A stretch of DNA of 64,000 nucleotides from Deinococcus budaensis (lineage in GTDB: Bacteria > Deinococcota > Deinococci > Deinococcales > Deinococcaceae), in the NCBI RefSeq assembly GCF_014201885.1, contig NZ_JACHFN010000009.1, positions 10,001-74,000 on the forward strand, given 5' to 3'. The notes beneath the pieces are model-generated. The model saw only the letters and a list, made by a program, of their open reading frames with translations, searched no databases and was not told the origin of the DNA. The position numbers and the translations under genes are program-made. This document shows, in pieces, positions 45,934 through 57,525 of this stretch (position 1 is its first letter; each line of letters begins with the position of its first letter).

Positions 45934-46008
<75 letters not shown>

Positions 46009-46020
46009 TCAGCGCCGCTC

Positions 46021-46049
46021 AAGGTAGCAGAGTGCGCCCGCCGGGGCAA
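46021..46049 (-). promoter_or_regulatory. Promoter of tRNA-Ala
   Basis: On the minus strand TTGCCC (-35, 46044-46049) and TACCTT (-10, 46021-46026) are separated by 17 bases, with the tRNA 5' end 12 bases downstream. One of the few full -35/-10 pairs in the window. Confidence 0.7.
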
Positions 46050-46131
46050 GGGTCCGGCCCCGGCACACCCCTGCTGAGCACTGAACCGACCGGGGGGGAC
46101 GGCGCGCCCTTCTTGCCCCATCCCGAAACGC

Positions 46132-46137
46132 TAGTCT
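46132..46137 (+). promoter_or_regulatory. -10 element TAGTCT for the tRNA nucleotidyltransferase gene
   Basis: TAGTCT ends 13 bases before the ATG, so the 5' UTR would be only a few bases. No Shine-Dalgarno. Confidence 0.45.
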
Positions 46138-46150
46138 GGACGCACCCCGC

Positions 46151-47452
46151 ATGGCTCTCCTGTTTCGCCGCCCTCCCCTCCCCCCTTTTCCAGCGGGGGG
46201 CCTGCTGGTCGGCGGGGCCGTGCGCGACTGGCTGCGCGGGGTGGCCCCGCGAGACTACGACTGGGCGGTGCCGGACCCGGCGGCGGCGGCGCGCGGACTG
46301 GCCGCGCAGCTGGGCGGCTCTCCCTTTGCCCTCGACGAGGAACGGGGCTACTGGCGGGTCCACGCCCCGGGCGGCGTGCAGCATGACCTTGTGCCGCTGC
46401 TGCCGGGGGACGTGACGGCCGACCTGCGGCGGCGCGACTTCACGGTGAACGCGCTGGCGCTGACCCCACAGCGCCGGGTGCTCGACCCCTGCGGCGGGCG
46501 GGCCGACCTGCGGGCGCGGCGGCTGCGGATGGTCTCGGAGGCCAACCTGCGCGCCGACCCCCTGCGCGCGTGGCGGGCCGCCCGCTTCGAGGTCACGCTG
46601 GGGTTCCGGCTGGAGGAGGCGACCGGGCGGGCCGCGCGGCAGGCTGCCCACGACCTCGCGGCGGGCGTGCTGCCCCGCCCCGCGCCCGAGCGGGTGCGCG
46701 ACGAGATGCAGGCGCTGCTGGCGCACCCGGACGCCGCGCGCGGGGTGCTGCGGCTGGAAGATCTCGGCCTGCTGGCGCTGACCCTCCCCGAGCTGCGCGA
46801 GGGGATCGGGATGGTGCAGGGCGGCTTTCATCACCTCGACGTGTTTCACCACGGGGTCGAGGCGCTGCACCAGCTGCTGGCGCGTTTCCCCGACGCCGAC
46901 CCCGCCCTGCGCTGGGCCACCCTGCTGCACGACGTGGGCAAGCCGCGCGCCCGGGGCGTCAACCCGGCAACCGGGCGCACCACCTTTTACGGACATGACC
47001 GGATTGGGACCGAGCTGACCCGCGAGCGGCTCACGCGGCTGCGGCTGCCCTCGGCCACGGTGGAGCGGGCGGCGGCGCTGGTGCGGGCGCACATGGCGCA
47101 GCTTCCGGCGGGCGAGCGGGAAGCCCGGCGTTTTGTCCACCGCCGCCGTCCGCTGCTGCCTGACCTGTTGCGGCTGATGCTGGCCGACCGGGAAGCCTCG
47201 CGCGGGCCGGACAGCCACCCCGCCGTCCGGCACGCCTACATGCAGGCGATAGACCGCGTGCTGGCCGCGCTGGAAGAGCAGCCTGCCCCTCCGCCCCCGC
47301 TGCTGACCGGCCGCGACGTGATGGCGCTGCTGGACCTGCCCCCCGGCCCAGCGGTCGGGGAGGCGCTGCGGGCCGTGGCCGAGGCGCAGGCGCTGGGCGA
47401 GGTGACCAGCCCCGAGGAGGCCCGCGCCTTCGTGCTCTCGCGGCAGGCCTGA
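46151..47452 (+). CDS. Class II tRNA nucleotidyltransferase (CC- or A-adding) with HD domain
   Basis: A 433-residue enzyme of the CCA-adding/poly(A) polymerase family. The nucleotidyltransferase motif [13 protein letters not shown] with the DYDWAV carboxylates lies at residues 17-40. The flexible-loop and neck motifs [12 protein letters not shown] and [13 protein letters not shown] follow. The HD phosphohydrolase domain, with [10 protein letters not shown], is near residue 262. Deinococcus is known to split CCA addition between separate CC-adding and A-adding enzymes, so this is likely one of the two; which one cannot be settled here. Its tRNA-Ala neighbour encodes CCA, so repair is the probable role for that tRNA. 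Confidence 0.9.
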   Translation: MALLFRRPPLPPFPAGGLLVGGAVRDWLRGVAPRDYDWAVPDPAAAARGLAAQLGGSPFALDEERGYWRVHAPGGVQHDLVPLLPGDVTADLRRRDFTVNALALTPQRRVLDPCGGRADLRARRLRMVSEANLRADPLRAWRAARFEVTLGFRLEEATGRAARQAAHDLAAGVLPRPAPERVRDEMQALLAHPDAARGVLRLEDLGLLALTLPELREGIGMVQGGFHHLDVFHHGVEALHQLLARFPDADPALRWATLLHDVGKPRARGVNPATGRTTFYGHDRIGTELTRERLTRLRLPSATVERAAALVRAHMAQLPAGEREARRFVHRRRPLLPDLLRLMLADREASRGPDSHPAVRHAYMQAIDRVLAALEEQPAPPPPLLTGRDVMALLDLPPGPAVGEALRAVAEAQALGEVTSPEEARAFVLSRQA

Positions 47453-47517
47453 CCCGGCGGCGAGCGTGAAGCACGCCGCTCTCCCTCCCCCTACTCAGGC
47501 GGCCTCCCTCGGGCGCA

Positions 47518-48048
47518 CTAGGGCTGCCCGGCCTCCAGCAGCCCGGCCAGACGGTCCCAGGTCTCGGTCACGCCCTGCACCATGCCCATGTCCATCACGG
47601 TCTTCAGGGCCTCTGCGGAGTCGTAGGCGGCGCGGTTGGTGACCCGGGTCGCGCCTCCCTCCACCTCCGTGAACGTCAGCGTCACCAGGGTCGGCGGCAG
47701 GTCGGGGTTGATGTTGGCCTCGGCGTCCGAGAAATAGTCGGTGTAGACGAGGCGTGCGGGCGCCTCAATCTCCCGGTAGAGGCCCAGTCCCCAGGACTCC
47801 AGGCCGTAGAACTCGCCCTGGGCGGGGTCCGTACACCTCATGCAGTAGTGCCATCTGCCGCCCGGCCGGAGGTCGACGGTGCAAAAAGGCACGTCCCAGC
47901 CCTGGGGCGCCCACCAGCGGCGCAGGTGCTCGGCGTTCGTAAAGGCGCCGAAGACCAGCGTGCGGGGCGCCTTGAACACACGCTCGAGGACAAGAACCTG
48001 ACCGCCTTCGACGGCCGAACGCGTAAGGGACGTGGCGTGACTGGTCAT
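47518..48048 (-). CDS. SRPBCC/AHSA1-family protein
   Basis: A 176-residue protein of the START-like SRPBCC superfamily, in the AHSA1 branch. Recognisable are LVLERVFKAPRTLVFGAFTNAEHLRRWWAP at the start (first helix-grip segment), GGRWHYCMR, and TRVTNRAAYDS. It has a hydrophobic ligand-binding fold but no known substrate. The ATG overlaps the stop of the ArsR gene (ATGA). ArsR-AHSA1 pairs are a common arrangement, in which the regulator presumably controls the pair. Confidence 0.87.
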   Translation of the reverse strand: MTSHATSLTRSAVEGGQVLVLERVFKAPRTLVFGAFTNAEHLRRWWAPQGWDVPFCTVDLRPGGRWHYCMRCTDPAQGEFYGLESWGLGLYREIEAPARLVYTDYFSDAEANINPDLPPTLVTLTFTEVEGGATRVTNRAAYDSAEALKTVMDMGMVQGVTETWDRLAGLLEAGQP

Positions 48049-48443
48049 GGCAACCTCTCTGTTGAGGGGGAGACTTGGCGGCTGGGCGTCTCGGCGGGGG
48101 CGTCGGCGGGCGGGTCTGCCGGGGCGGCCGCGTCCTGAAGCTGCTGGACATACCCTTCCAGCCGGTCGAAGCGGCCTTCCCAGAGGCCCCGGTAGGTCTC
48201 CAGCCACCCGTCGAGGTCCTGAAAGGGTTCGGCCCGCAGCGCGTAGATGCGCCGGTTGGCGGCGGGCTGGACGGCCACCAGCCCCGCCTCGCTCAGCACG
48301 CGCAGATGCTTGGACGCCTGGGGCTGGCGCAGCTGGAGCCGCGCGGCGATCTCCCCGACCGTCAGCGGCTGCCCACTCAGCAGCTCGACGATCTGCAACC
48401 GGTGCGGTTCGGCCAGGGCGCTGAAGGTCGCGGCGTTCAGCAA
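48045..48443 (-). CDS. ArsR-family winged-helix repressor
   Basis: A 132-residue ArsR/SmtB-type regulator. The winged helix includes EPHRLQIVELLSG, then TVGEIAARLQLRQPQASKHLRVLSEAGLV, and the wing. There are no Cys metal-site motifs such as ELCVCDL, so it is of the non-metal, AHSA1-linked subclass. The start is TTG with AAGGAGG 5 bases before it. The C-terminal 30 residues are Ala/Pro-rich and disordered. It is transcribed from an AT-rich promoter that carries palindromes, so autoregulation is likely. Confidence 0.9.
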   Translation of the reverse strand: MLNAATFSALAEPHRLQIVELLSGQPLTVGEIAARLQLRQPQASKHLRVLSEAGLVAVQPAANRRIYALRAEPFQDLDGWLETYRGLWEGRFDRLEGYVQQLQDAAAPADPPADAPAETPSRQVSPSTERLP

Positions 48444-48484
48444 CGTGTCCTCCTTTCTCCAGGGAAGTCCCCGGAACTGGAACT

Positions 48485-48523
48485 ATTATTCTATATCTGG
48501 AATATTCCTGTCAAGTGATATAG
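48485..48523 (-). promoter_or_regulatory. Promoter and palindromes of the ArsR/AHSA1 operon
   Basis: An AT-rich island. On the minus strand TTGACA (48509-48514) is followed by TAGAAT (48488-48493, spacer 15) or AATAAT (48485-48490, spacer 18). The perfect palindrome GGAATATTCC (48499-48508) lies between -35 and -10. Inverted arms CTATATC/GATATAG lie at 48491-48497 and 48517-48523. The layout suits an ArsR operator. Confidence 0.65.
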
Positions 48524-48574
48524 AGTCTTACGTGCTCGCCCAGCTGGACAAGGACGGCGGGCCGGGTCAGGGGC

Positions 48575-48580
48575 TATGCT
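48575..48580 (+). promoter_or_regulatory. -10 element TATGCT for the GH13 gene
   Basis: TATGCT ends 9 bases before the ATG with no ribosome site, so the transcript is nearly or fully leaderless. Confidence 0.5.
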
Positions 48581-48589
48581 TGCGGCTGC

Positions 48590-50038
<1,449 letters not shown>

Positions 50039-50048
50039 GTGGGGCAAA

Positions 50049-50078
50049 GGGCGGGGAGGCACATCAACCTCCCCGCCC
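50049..50078. terminator. Perfect 11-bp hairpin between GH13 and permease genes
   Basis: Arms 50049-50059 and 50068-50078 with an 8-nt loop lie between convergent genes. There is no T tract on either side. Confidence 0.6.
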
Positions 50079-50094
50079 GCTCTCCCTGCCTGCC

Positions 50095-50934
50095 CTACCC
50101 CTTCACGCCGCCGCTGGTCACCCCCTGGATGTAGGAGCGCATCAGGAACGCGAAGAGCAGCACCAGCGGCACCGCCGCCAGCACGTAGGAGGCCATCAAG
50201 GCCCCGTAGTTCGGGGTGATGGCCGTCGCCGCCCCGCCCCCCTGGAAAGTCACCAGCGCGACGGGCAGGGTGCGGTGGCGCTCGTCGAGCACCAGCGAGG
50301 GGAGCAGATACTCGTTCCACACCGGGATCAAGCGGATGATCGCCACACTGACCAGGACCGGCAGGCTGACGGGCAGCACGATGCGGCGCAGCAGCGCGAG
50401 GTGCCCGGCGCCGTCGAGCCGCGCGGCTTCGAGCATGTCGCGCGGAATCGCCTCAAAAGCCGCCCGCAGCACCAGGATGGCGAAGGGCTGTCCCACCGCC
50501 ACCGTCGGCAGGATGATGGCGAGGTAGTTGCTGGGCAGTGTCAGGGCCTGAATCTGCACGTACAGCGGGATCAGGGTCAGGAACTCGGGCACCAGCAGCA
50601 GCGCGAACGTGAGTCCGAACAGCAGGTGCCGCCCCGGGAAGTCCATCAGCGCGAAGGCGTAGGCGCTGAGACTGGCCAGCACCAACGTCGCCAGCACGCT
50701 CACGCCCGTCACGATCACCGAGTTCACCAGCGGTCCCTGAATCTGCGCCCAGGCGACCGCGTAGTTCTCGGGGTGCAGCCGGGTGGGAATGTTCAGCAGG
50801 TTCTCGGCGTACTGCACCCGGTCCTTGAAGGAATTGACGACGCTGAAATACAGCGGAAACAGCGCCAGCAGCCCGAAGACGATCAGCAGCGCCTGGCGCA
50901 GCACCTCGCCGGGGGTCAGCCCCACGCGCTTCAC
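50095..50934 (-). CDS. malG: Sugar ABC transporter permease (MalG type)
   Basis: A 279-residue inner-membrane permease with six predicted helices. The EAA loop, contacting the ATPase, is [20 protein letters not shown] (about residues 167-186). Length and topology fit MalG/CUT1 permeases. The GTG start overlaps the stop of malF (GTGA). The ATPase (MsmX/MalK type) is not in the window, as often in CUT1 systems that share one ATPase. Substrate is inferred as maltodextrin from the facing GH13 gene. Confidence 0.9.
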   Translation of the reverse strand: MKRVGLTPGEVLRQALLIVFGLLALFPLYFSVVNSFKDRVQYAENLLNIPTRLHPENYAVAWAQIQGPLVNSVIVTGVSVLATLVLASLSAYAFALMDFPGRHLLFGLTFALLLVPEFLTLIPLYVQIQALTLPSNYLAIILPTVAVGQPFAILVLRAAFEAIPRDMLEAARLDGAGHLALLRRIVLPVSLPVLVSVAIIRLIPVWNEYLLPSLVLDERHRTLPVALVTFQGGGAATAITPNYGALMASYVLAAVPLVLLFAFLMRSYIQGVTSGGVKG

Positions 50935-51854
50935 CGGTTCCCCCGGCCGAGCAGGCGCGAGAGGCCCGTCAGGGCGACGACCACGATCATCAGCAGCACG
51001 GCCATCGCCATCGCGTAGCCGTACTCGCCGTCGCGGGTGGCGGTCTGGTACATCAGCAGGGCCGGAACGGTGGTCGCGAAGCCGGGGCCGCCCGAGGTCA
51101 GCACCAGCGGGCTGATGAAGTACTGCACGTTGCCGATGATCGCCAGCAGCGCGATGAGGCCCAGTTGCGGGCGCAGCAGCGGCAGGTCGATGCGCAGCAC
51201 CCGCCGCCAGCCGGTCGCCCCGTCGATCCGGGCCGCGTCGAACACCTCGTCGGGGATGTTCTGAAGTCCGGCGTACAGCAGCAGGAAGTTGAAAGCGTCC
51301 ACGTACGGAAAGCCCAGGAAGATCAGGCTCAGCAGCGCCGTGTCGGGGTCGCTGAGCCAGTCGTGCCGCAGCCCCTCCAGGCCCACGGCGCCCAGCAGCG
51401 CGTTGAGCAGGCCGTCACTGCGGTAAAAGGCCCCCCACACCAGCAGCAGCACCAGCGACGGAATCACGATGGGCAGCACGAACAGCGTCCGGTAGGCGTA
51501 CTGCCGTTTCTTGCCGCGCAGGTGAAAGATCAGCTCCGAGATCAGCAGGGGCGGCACCACCGCCAGCAGGAGGCCCAGCCCCACCCAGATCGCCATGTTC
51601 AGGGTGGCCTGCCCCATCACCGGGTCGGTCACGGCCCGCTGGAAGTTCTCCAGCCCGGTGAAGGTGGGGACGTTCAGCCCGTCCCAGTCGGTAAAGGCCC
51701 GCGTGATCGCCGTGTAGGCCGGAAAGTACGAGAAATACCCCACCAGCAGCAGGGTGGGCAGCAAAAACAGGTAGGCGGGCCAGCCCCCACGCAGCCGCGC
51801 GAGCAGGCTGCGCCGGGAGGCGGGGGCGGAACGGAAGCCGGGCAGGGCGGTCAT
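50931..51854 (-). CDS. malF: Sugar ABC transporter permease (MalF type)
   Basis: A 307-residue permease. The ATG at 51854 has GGAGGA before it; a longer in-frame start adds only a non-membrane basic stretch. Six helices are predicted. The EAA loop reads [20 protein letters not shown] (about residues 200-219). It pairs with MalG to form the channel. It lacks the large periplasmic loop of enterobacterial MalF, consistent with the shorter MalF/MsmF forms. Separated by 203 bases from the binding-protein gene. Confidence 0.9.
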   Translation of the reverse strand: MTALPGFRSAPASRRSLLARLRGGWPAYLFLLPTLLLVGYFSYFPAYTAITRAFTDWDGLNVPTFTGLENFQRAVTDPVMGQATLNMAIWVGLGLLLAVVPPLLISELIFHLRGKKRQYAYRTLFVLPIVIPSLVLLLVWGAFYRSDGLLNALLGAVGLEGLRHDWLSDPDTALLSLIFLGFPYVDAFNFLLLYAGLQNIPDEVFDAARIDGATGWRRVLRIDLPLLRPQLGLIALLAIIGNVQYFISPLVLTSGGPGFATTVPALLMYQTATRDGEYGYAMAMAVLLMIVVVALTGLSRLLGRGNR

Positions 51855-51924
51855 GGGGGTCCTCCGGAAACAACGACACCGGGCCGGAAGCGTGCGCGGC
51901 GGCACTCCTTCCAGCCCGGCGGGG

Positions 51925-52005
51925 TCAGGCGACCCGGCGGCGCAGCCAGGGGGTTCTGGGCCAGGTGTGGCTGAGGGTGGTCAGCAGGTAAGGACGGTCA
52001 CTCAT
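51925..52005 (-). CDS. Possible 26-residue ORF between binding protein and MalF
   Basis: An ORF of 26 codons plus stop, starting MSDRPYLLTTLSHTW and ending RRRVA, lies in the 203-base gap between malE and malF. AGGAG is 11 bases before its ATG, somewhat long. It could be a small peptide or simply transcribed spacer. The remainder of the gap holds the malF ribosome site. Confidence 0.3.
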   Translation of the reverse strand: MSDRPYLLTTLSHTWPRTPWLRRRVA

Positions 52006-52057
52006 GGGAAAGAGCACTCCTGGCGGCCCGGGACTAGGCCGCTCCACACTTGGCCGC

Positions 52058-53500
52058 TCAGTACTTGGACAGATCGACCTTGTTCTTGCGGGCGTAGTCG
52101 GCGGCGGCGCGGTCGAGCACCGTCTGGGCCTGCTGCTTGGCCTGGTCGAGCGTGATGTTGCCGCTGAGGTACAGCCCGAAGACGCGCTGCATGTCGCCCC
52201 AGCCCAGGTTGGCCGAGGCGTTCGCCACGCCGATGGAGCGCTCGGGCTGCTTGATCTGCGCCTGGATGGCCGCCGCGTCGAAGTTGCTCAGCGCGAGCTT
52301 GGCCGTGGTGCCCGGCCAGGTGGGCACGTAGGTGCCCTGCTCGGCGGTGAGGCGTTGCAGGTTTTTCGGCGTGCCGAAGTAACGCATCCAGTCGAGCACC
52401 GCCTGCGTCTTGCCCTTTTCGCGCATGGACTTGTTCGCCAGCGGCGTGCTCATGGCGTACTGGAAGCCGCCCGTGCCCGTGTAGGCGTTGGCCGTGTTCA
52501 CGCCGGTCGCGTAGGGGCTTTCTTTTTTGGTCAGGCGCGGGAAATTAAAGGCCCCGACCGGGAACTTCACGCCCGCGTCCAGCATCTCGCGGGTCTTGTA
52601 GCTGCCCTCGTAGAGCATGGCTTCTTTCTGCCCCACGAAATCCTGAAAGGCGTCGTAGTTCTTGCCGGGGTCGGCGGTCAGGTAGTCCCGGGGCCAGGTG
52701 TCGGTGAACTGCTTCATGGTCGGCCACCACGACATGAAGCGGGGGTCTTTCGGCGTCAGGATGCCCTTGTGGATCGCGACGGCCTCGTCGAGCGGCGACT
52801 GGCCCGGCAGCCCGTCGTAGCCGGTGAGTTTGGCGTAGTCCTTGCTGTAGAGGTCCGAGAGGAAGTGGCGGCTCCACCACGGGTAGGCGGGCACGGCGTG
52901 CATAGGGTAGACCCCCGCCGCCTGAAGCTTTTTCGAGGCGGCGATCAGTTCCGCCCAGCTGGTCGGCGCCTTGCTGATCCCGGCTTTCTTGAAGAGGTCT
53001 TTGTTGTAGAAGATGGTGTAGACCACCCGGTCGCCGCTGAGGGTGTAGACGGCCCCGCTGGGGTTGCGGCCCTCGGCGAGCTGTGCTTTGTCCATCACGT
53101 CCTGCCAGGCCTTGTTGCCGGGAATGTAGGGGTTGGGCTGCCGGAAGGCGGGGGCGAGGTCGGCGGCCACCCCTTTGGGGAGGGTGGAATTCAGGCTGTA
53201 GGCCTGCGCCCAGTACACGTCGAACAGTTCGCCCGCCGCCGCCTTGACCCGGATCATGGTGTTGGTGTCGGGAATGGGCTCGGTGTGGAACTTGATCTTG
53301 ATGCCGGGGTACTTCTTCTCGTACTCGTTGGCGATCTGCTGAAACACCTTGAGCTGGTTTTTCACGCCGGGAAAGTTCGGCGTGTAGTCGGCCGCGACCA
53401 TGGTGATGGTGCCGCGCCAGGTGCCGGGGGCGGCGTGCGCGGCGGAAAGCAGGGCGCTGGAACCCAGCAGCAGGGCGGTCAGGGCAGTGCGGCGGTTCAT
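52058..53500 (-). CDS. malE: Extracellular sugar-binding protein of the ABC importer
   Basis: A 480-residue type 1 solute-binding protein. The ATG at 53500 has CAGGAGG 5 bases upstream and begins a signal peptide (MNRRTALTALLLG, cleavage near SAAHAAP); the two Arg might allow Tat export. Binding-protein features include YEKKYPGIKIKF and GELFDVYWAQ. The C-terminal lobe has ANKSMREKGKTQAVLDWM. No lipobox, so it is free in the periplasm. It is the first gene of malE-malF-malG. Maltodextrin as ligand is inferred from the adjacent GH13 enzyme. Confidence 0.88.
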   Translation of the reverse strand: MNRRTALTALLLGSSALLSAAHAAPGTWRGTITMVAADYTPNFPGVKNQLKVFQQIANEYEKKYPGIKIKFHTEPIPDTNTMIRVKAAAGELFDVYWAQAYSLNSTLPKGVAADLAPAFRQPNPYIPGNKAWQDVMDKAQLAEGRNPSGAVYTLSGDRVVYTIFYNKDLFKKAGISKAPTSWAELIAASKKLQAAGVYPMHAVPAYPWWSRHFLSDLYSKDYAKLTGYDGLPGQSPLDEAVAIHKGILTPKDPRFMSWWPTMKQFTDTWPRDYLTADPGKNYDAFQDFVGQKEAMLYEGSYKTREMLDAGVKFPVGAFNFPRLTKKESPYATGVNTANAYTGTGGFQYAMSTPLANKSMREKGKTQAVLDWMRYFGTPKNLQRLTAEQGTYVPTWPGTTAKLALSNFDAAAIQAQIKQPERSIGVANASANLGWGDMQRVFGLYLSGNITLDQAKQQAQTVLDRAAADYARKNKVDLSKY

Positions 53501-53659
53501 GGGGCCTCCTGAAGCAACGGGACAGGACGAGTCACGGGGGGACGGATTAGACGGATTCAGGCAGCATAGGGAGGTCCCTCGGCCCCGAATAGTGCATTTC
53601 ATACGTGATTGCCGCCGGACGGCGACCGCCCGGCAGGACTGGGGTGGGGCGCGGGCCGG

Positions 53660-54622
53660 TCAGTGCAGCGGCACGTGCCCCGGAAACCCGATCAGCAGGT
53701 CGAGCAGGTCCCCCACCATCGCCGACGCCGTGACCATCCCCCCGGCCCCGCCCCCGGCGAAGATCAGCGCCCCGCATTCCTCGCCCTCGTACACCAGCGC
53801 GTTGCGGCTGGCGGCCTCGTTGCACAGCGGGTGGGTCACGGGCAGGCGCTGCGGCGAGACGCGGGCGTGCCAGCCCTGCCCTTCCGGCCGCAGTTCGGCC
53901 ACCAGCTTGTAGCGCTCCCCGGCTTTGCCCGCCTCCTGCACGTCCTCCAGCGTGACCCCCTCGATGCCCTGCACCTCGACCGCCGAGTAGGGGAAGTCGC
54001 CGTCGGCGCAGAAGCGGGCCAGGACGGTCAGTTTGTGGGCGGTGTCGAAGCCGCCGACATCCAGGGTGGGCGGGTCCTCGGCGTACCCGAGGGCCTGGGC
54101 CTGCGCGAGGGCCTCGGCGTAGCTCTTCCCGGCTTCCATCTGGGTCAGCACGTAGTTGCAGGTGCCGTTCAGGACCGCCTGGAGCCGGGTAAAGGTGCTG
54201 GCGCGCAGCACGGTGCTCATCGGGCCGATCACGGGGGTTCCGGCCATCACCGAGGCCTCGTAGTACAGCCGCCCGGCCAGGGCGTGCCCGCGCAGGTCGT
54301 CCCAGCACTCGGCCAGCAGGGCCTTGTTGGCGGTGATGACGGGCCGCCCGCTTCGGAGGTACGGCAACAGCAGCGCCAGCGGTTCCCGGATGCCGCCCAG
54401 CGCCTCGATCACCACGCTGCTCTCCTGCAAGAAGGCCGGGTCGCTGGTCAGGGGCGTGCCGGGCGGCACGTCGCGGGCCTTGGCAGGATCGCGGACCAGC
54501 ACGCCGGTCAGCTCGATCTCGACCCCCAGGTCGCTGAAGATGTCCCGGCGCCTCTCCAGCAACCGCAAGACGTTCTGCCCCACCGTGCCGCAGCCCAGCA
54601 GCCCCACCGTGACCGTTCTCAT
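53660..54622 (-). CDS. hom: Homoserine dehydrogenase
   Basis: A 320-residue NAD(P)-dependent enzyme that reduces aspartate semialdehyde to homoserine, on the route to threonine and methionine. The Rossmann motif [13 protein letters not shown] is at residues 6-18. The catalytic-domain signature [20 protein letters not shown] is near residue 178. The C-terminal ACT domain of larger forms is absent, so feedback inhibition by threonine must be elsewhere or missing. The ATG is 7 bases after TAGAGT on the minus strand (leaderless). Confidence 0.93.
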   Translation of the reverse strand: MRTVTVGLLGCGTVGQNVLRLLERRRDIFSDLGVEIELTGVLVRDPAKARDVPPGTPLTSDPAFLQESSVVIEALGGIREPLALLLPYLRSGRPVITANKALLAECWDDLRGHALAGRLYYEASVMAGTPVIGPMSTVLRASTFTRLQAVLNGTCNYVLTQMEAGKSYAEALAQAQALGYAEDPPTLDVGGFDTAHKLTVLARFCADGDFPYSAVEVQGIEGVTLEDVQEAGKAGERYKLVAELRPEGQGWHARVSPQRLPVTHPLCNEAASRNALVYEGEECGALIFAGGGAGGMVTASAMVGDLLDLLIGFPGHVPLH

Positions 54623-54629
54623 GGGGGTG

Positions 54630-54635
54630 ACTCTA
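54630..54635 (-). promoter_or_regulatory. -10 element TAGAGT for leaderless hom
   Basis: TAGAGT ends 7 bases before the hom ATG; no Shine-Dalgarno. Confidence 0.6.
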
Positions 54636-54712
54636 TCGCCTGGGCTGGAGCGCCCGCCCCCGGCCCCGGCGGCCCTGTCGTCTGCCTTCCGGTCGCCCCG
54701 GGGGGCGGCAGG

Positions 54713-54718
54713 TAGACT
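54713..54718 (+). promoter_or_regulatory. -10 element TAGACT of the prfA operon
   Basis: TAGACT ends 6 bases before the ATG of the 23-codon upstream ORF, not before prfA itself. No clear -35. Confidence 0.6.
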
Positions 54719-54724
54719 GCCCGC

Positions 54725-54792
54725 ATGATGCCTGTGTTTGGTGGTTTTCAGTTTCAGGGGGCGCGCGTGGCCCCGCCCCCGGAAGTGTCCCC

Positions 54793-54796
<4 letters not shown>
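54725..54796 (+). CDS. 23-codon leaderless upstream ORF coupled to prfA
   Basis: It begins ATGATG and encodes [15 protein letters not shown], then APPPEVSP and a TGA. Its TGA (54794-54796) overlaps the TTG start of prfA as TTGA. It sits at the leaderless distance from a -10. It is therefore the likely entry point for ribosomes on this mRNA, with prfA reached by termination-reinitiation. UGA is read by RF2, not RF1, so it is not a simple RF1 autoregulation stop. The PPP run could also stall ribosomes. Confidence 0.5.
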
Positions 54797-55906
<1,110 letters not shown>

Positions 55907-55920
<14 letters not shown>

Positions 55921-56407
55921 CCTGCTGGTCGCCGCCGGGGTGCTGCGTGACCGCTTCGGGCGGGTGCTGCTGGTCGGCAACGACTGGCAGGGCCTCGGGC
56001 GGGTGCGCCACACCCTGCCCGGCGGCGTGGTGGAACCCGGCGAGACGCTGCTCGAAGCCCTCTACCGCGAGATCGCGGAGGAAACGGGCCTCAAGCTCAC
56101 CGGCATCAAGCACATGGCCTACACGGTGCATATCGAGGACGAGCGCCGGGGCGAGCGCGCCATCGCGGTGGCCTTCGAGGCGACCTGGGAGGGCCTGCTC
56201 AACCCCGCCGACCCCGACGGCTTCATCGTGGAAGCGCGCTTTTGCACCCCCGACGAGGCCATCGAGCTGCTGGAATCGCCCCCCATGCGCGAGCCGCTGA
56301 GCGACTACCTGCGCACCGGGGAGCCGGGCCGCTTCTACGCCTTCAAGGGCTGGGACGGACGCGGGGGCCTACGGGTGCCGCCGCTGCGGGCCGAGTCCTC
56401 CCGGTGA
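55907..56407 (+). CDS. Nudix hydrolase
   Basis: A 166-residue Nudix hydrolase. The box G-x5-E-x7-REUxEE-x-GU is complete, from GGVVEPGET to REIAEETGL at about residues 38-61. It would cleave a nucleoside diphosphate linked to another moiety. Deinococcus genomes are rich in Nudix proteins, some of which sanitise oxidised nucleotides; this one's substrate is not deducible. The ATG overlaps prfA and the stop overlaps the next gene (GTGA), giving tight coupling. Confidence 0.9.
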
Positions 56408-57081
56408 GCGCGGCTGGGCCAGCCGCTGGGGCAGCGCCCTTCGCCCTGTCGTGGAGCGGCGGCAAGGACAGCGCCCTGGCCCTGCTGCGCGCCCAGGCGG
56501 CGGGAGGCCGTCCGCTCGCGCTGCTGAACATGCTGGACGAGGGCGGGGAGCGGTCGCGCTCGCACGGCCTGCGGCCCGAGATTCTGGAAGCGCAGGCGGC
56601 GGCGCTGGGATTGCCGCTCTGGACCGCCCGCGCCTCCTGGGCGGGCTACGAGCGCGAGTTCACGGCTCTCCTGCGCCGGGCTGAAAGCGCCGGGGCAAAG
56701 TCGGTGGTTTTCGGCGACATCGACCTCCAGGACTACCGCGACTGGGAAGAGCGGGTGTGCGCGGCGGCGGGGCTGCGGGCCGCGCTGCCCCTGTGGCAGG
56801 AACCCCGCCGCGCGCTGGTAGAAGAAGGCCTGCGCCGGGGCCTTTGCGCCCGGATCGTTGCCGTGCGTGAGGATGCGCTCCCCGCAGGGCTGCTGGGCCG
56901 CGTCCTGGACCCGGCGCTGCTGGACGAGATCGAGGGCCTGGGCGCGGATGCCTGCGGCGAGAGCGGCGAATACCACACGGTGGTGGTGGACGGTCCCGGC
57001 TTCGCGGCCCCGCTGCGGCTGCACGCTGGGGCCGTTCACCGCGCGGGCGGCGTGGCGACGCTCGACTTGCGGCTGGGCTGA
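56404..57081 (+). CDS. Dph6-like ATP-pyrophosphatase (adenine nucleotide alpha-hydrolase superfamily)
   Basis: A 225-residue PP-loop protein. The ATP-pyrophosphatase motif SWSGGKDSALALL is at about residues 16-28. Family features include LLNMLDEGGERSRSHG and the C-terminal CGESGEYHT, diagnostic of Dph6/DUF71 proteins. The eukaryotic and archaeal homologue makes diphthamide. Bacteria lack diphthamide, so this protein must amidate or adenylate another substrate. The start is GTG overlapping the Nudix stop. The stop overlaps the next ATG (TGATG). Confidence 0.85.
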   Translation: MSAAGPAAGAAPFALSWSGGKDSALALLRAQAAGGRPLALLNMLDEGGERSRSHGLRPEILEAQAAALGLPLWTARASWAGYEREFTALLRRAESAGAKSVVFGDIDLQDYRDWEERVCAAAGLRAALPLWQEPRRALVEEGLRRGLCARIVAVREDALPAGLLGRVLDPALLDEIEGLGADACGESGEYHTVVVDGPGFAAPLRLHAGAVHRAGGVATLDLRLG

Positions 57082-57491
57082 TGCGCGTCCTCCTGACCGG
57101 CATGTCGGGGACGGGCAAGTCCTCGGCGCTGGAGGAGCTGGCCCGGCGCGGCCACCGGACGGTGGACACCGACACGGACGAGTGGTCCGAATGGCTCACG
57201 GACCCGGAGGGCCAGCCCGACTGGGTGTGGCGCGAGGCCCCCATGCGGGCGCTGCTGACCGGAGGGGAAGCGGGCGGGCCGCTTTTCATGGGCGGGTGCA
57301 AGTCGAACCAGGGGCGCTTCTACGCCCTCTTCGACCGTGTGGTGCTGCTCAGCGCTCCGGCGGAGGTGCTGGGCTACCTGGAGACGGTGCAGCCGCTGCT
57401 GCGGGCCGGGGCCGACGCCGAACTCGATTCGGGCCGGTTGTCGGTCGCGGAACTGGCCGACGCGCTCGAAGCCCTGGCCCCGGAAGCCTGA
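57081..57491 (+). CDS. Small P-loop kinase-like ATPase
   Basis: A 136-residue P-loop protein. Walker A TGMSGTGKSSALEEL is at residues 6-20, at the same position as in shikimate or adenylate kinases. An HRTVDTDTDEW acidic motif follows. It is shorter than shikimate kinase (about 170) and lacks its conserved RxxY lid, so a different phosphoryl-acceptor is likely. Annotated in related species simply as AAA-family ATPase. It is coupled to the preceding gene (TGATG) and probably co-transcribed with prfA. Confidence 0.8.
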   Translation: MRVLLTGMSGTGKSSALEELARRGHRTVDTDTDEWSEWLTDPEGQPDWVWREAPMRALLTGGEAGGPLFMGGCKSNQGRFYALFDRVVLLSAPAEVLGYLETVQPLLRAGADAELDSGRLSVAELADALEALAPEA

Positions 57492-57512
57492 AGCGCCGGG
57501 GCCACGAGGATT

Positions 57513-57518
57513 TACACT
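57513..57518 (+). promoter_or_regulatory. -10 element TACACT for leaderless rluD-like gene
   Basis: TACACT ends 7 bases before the GTG start at 57526; no Shine-Dalgarno. Confidence 0.6.
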
Positions 57519-57525
57519 GCCCCCC

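Noticed and set aside
53501..53659. Regulatory site for maltodextrin control between malE and hom
   Set aside because: A TATGCT hexamer is present upstream of malE, but no clear palindrome or -35 could be supported.
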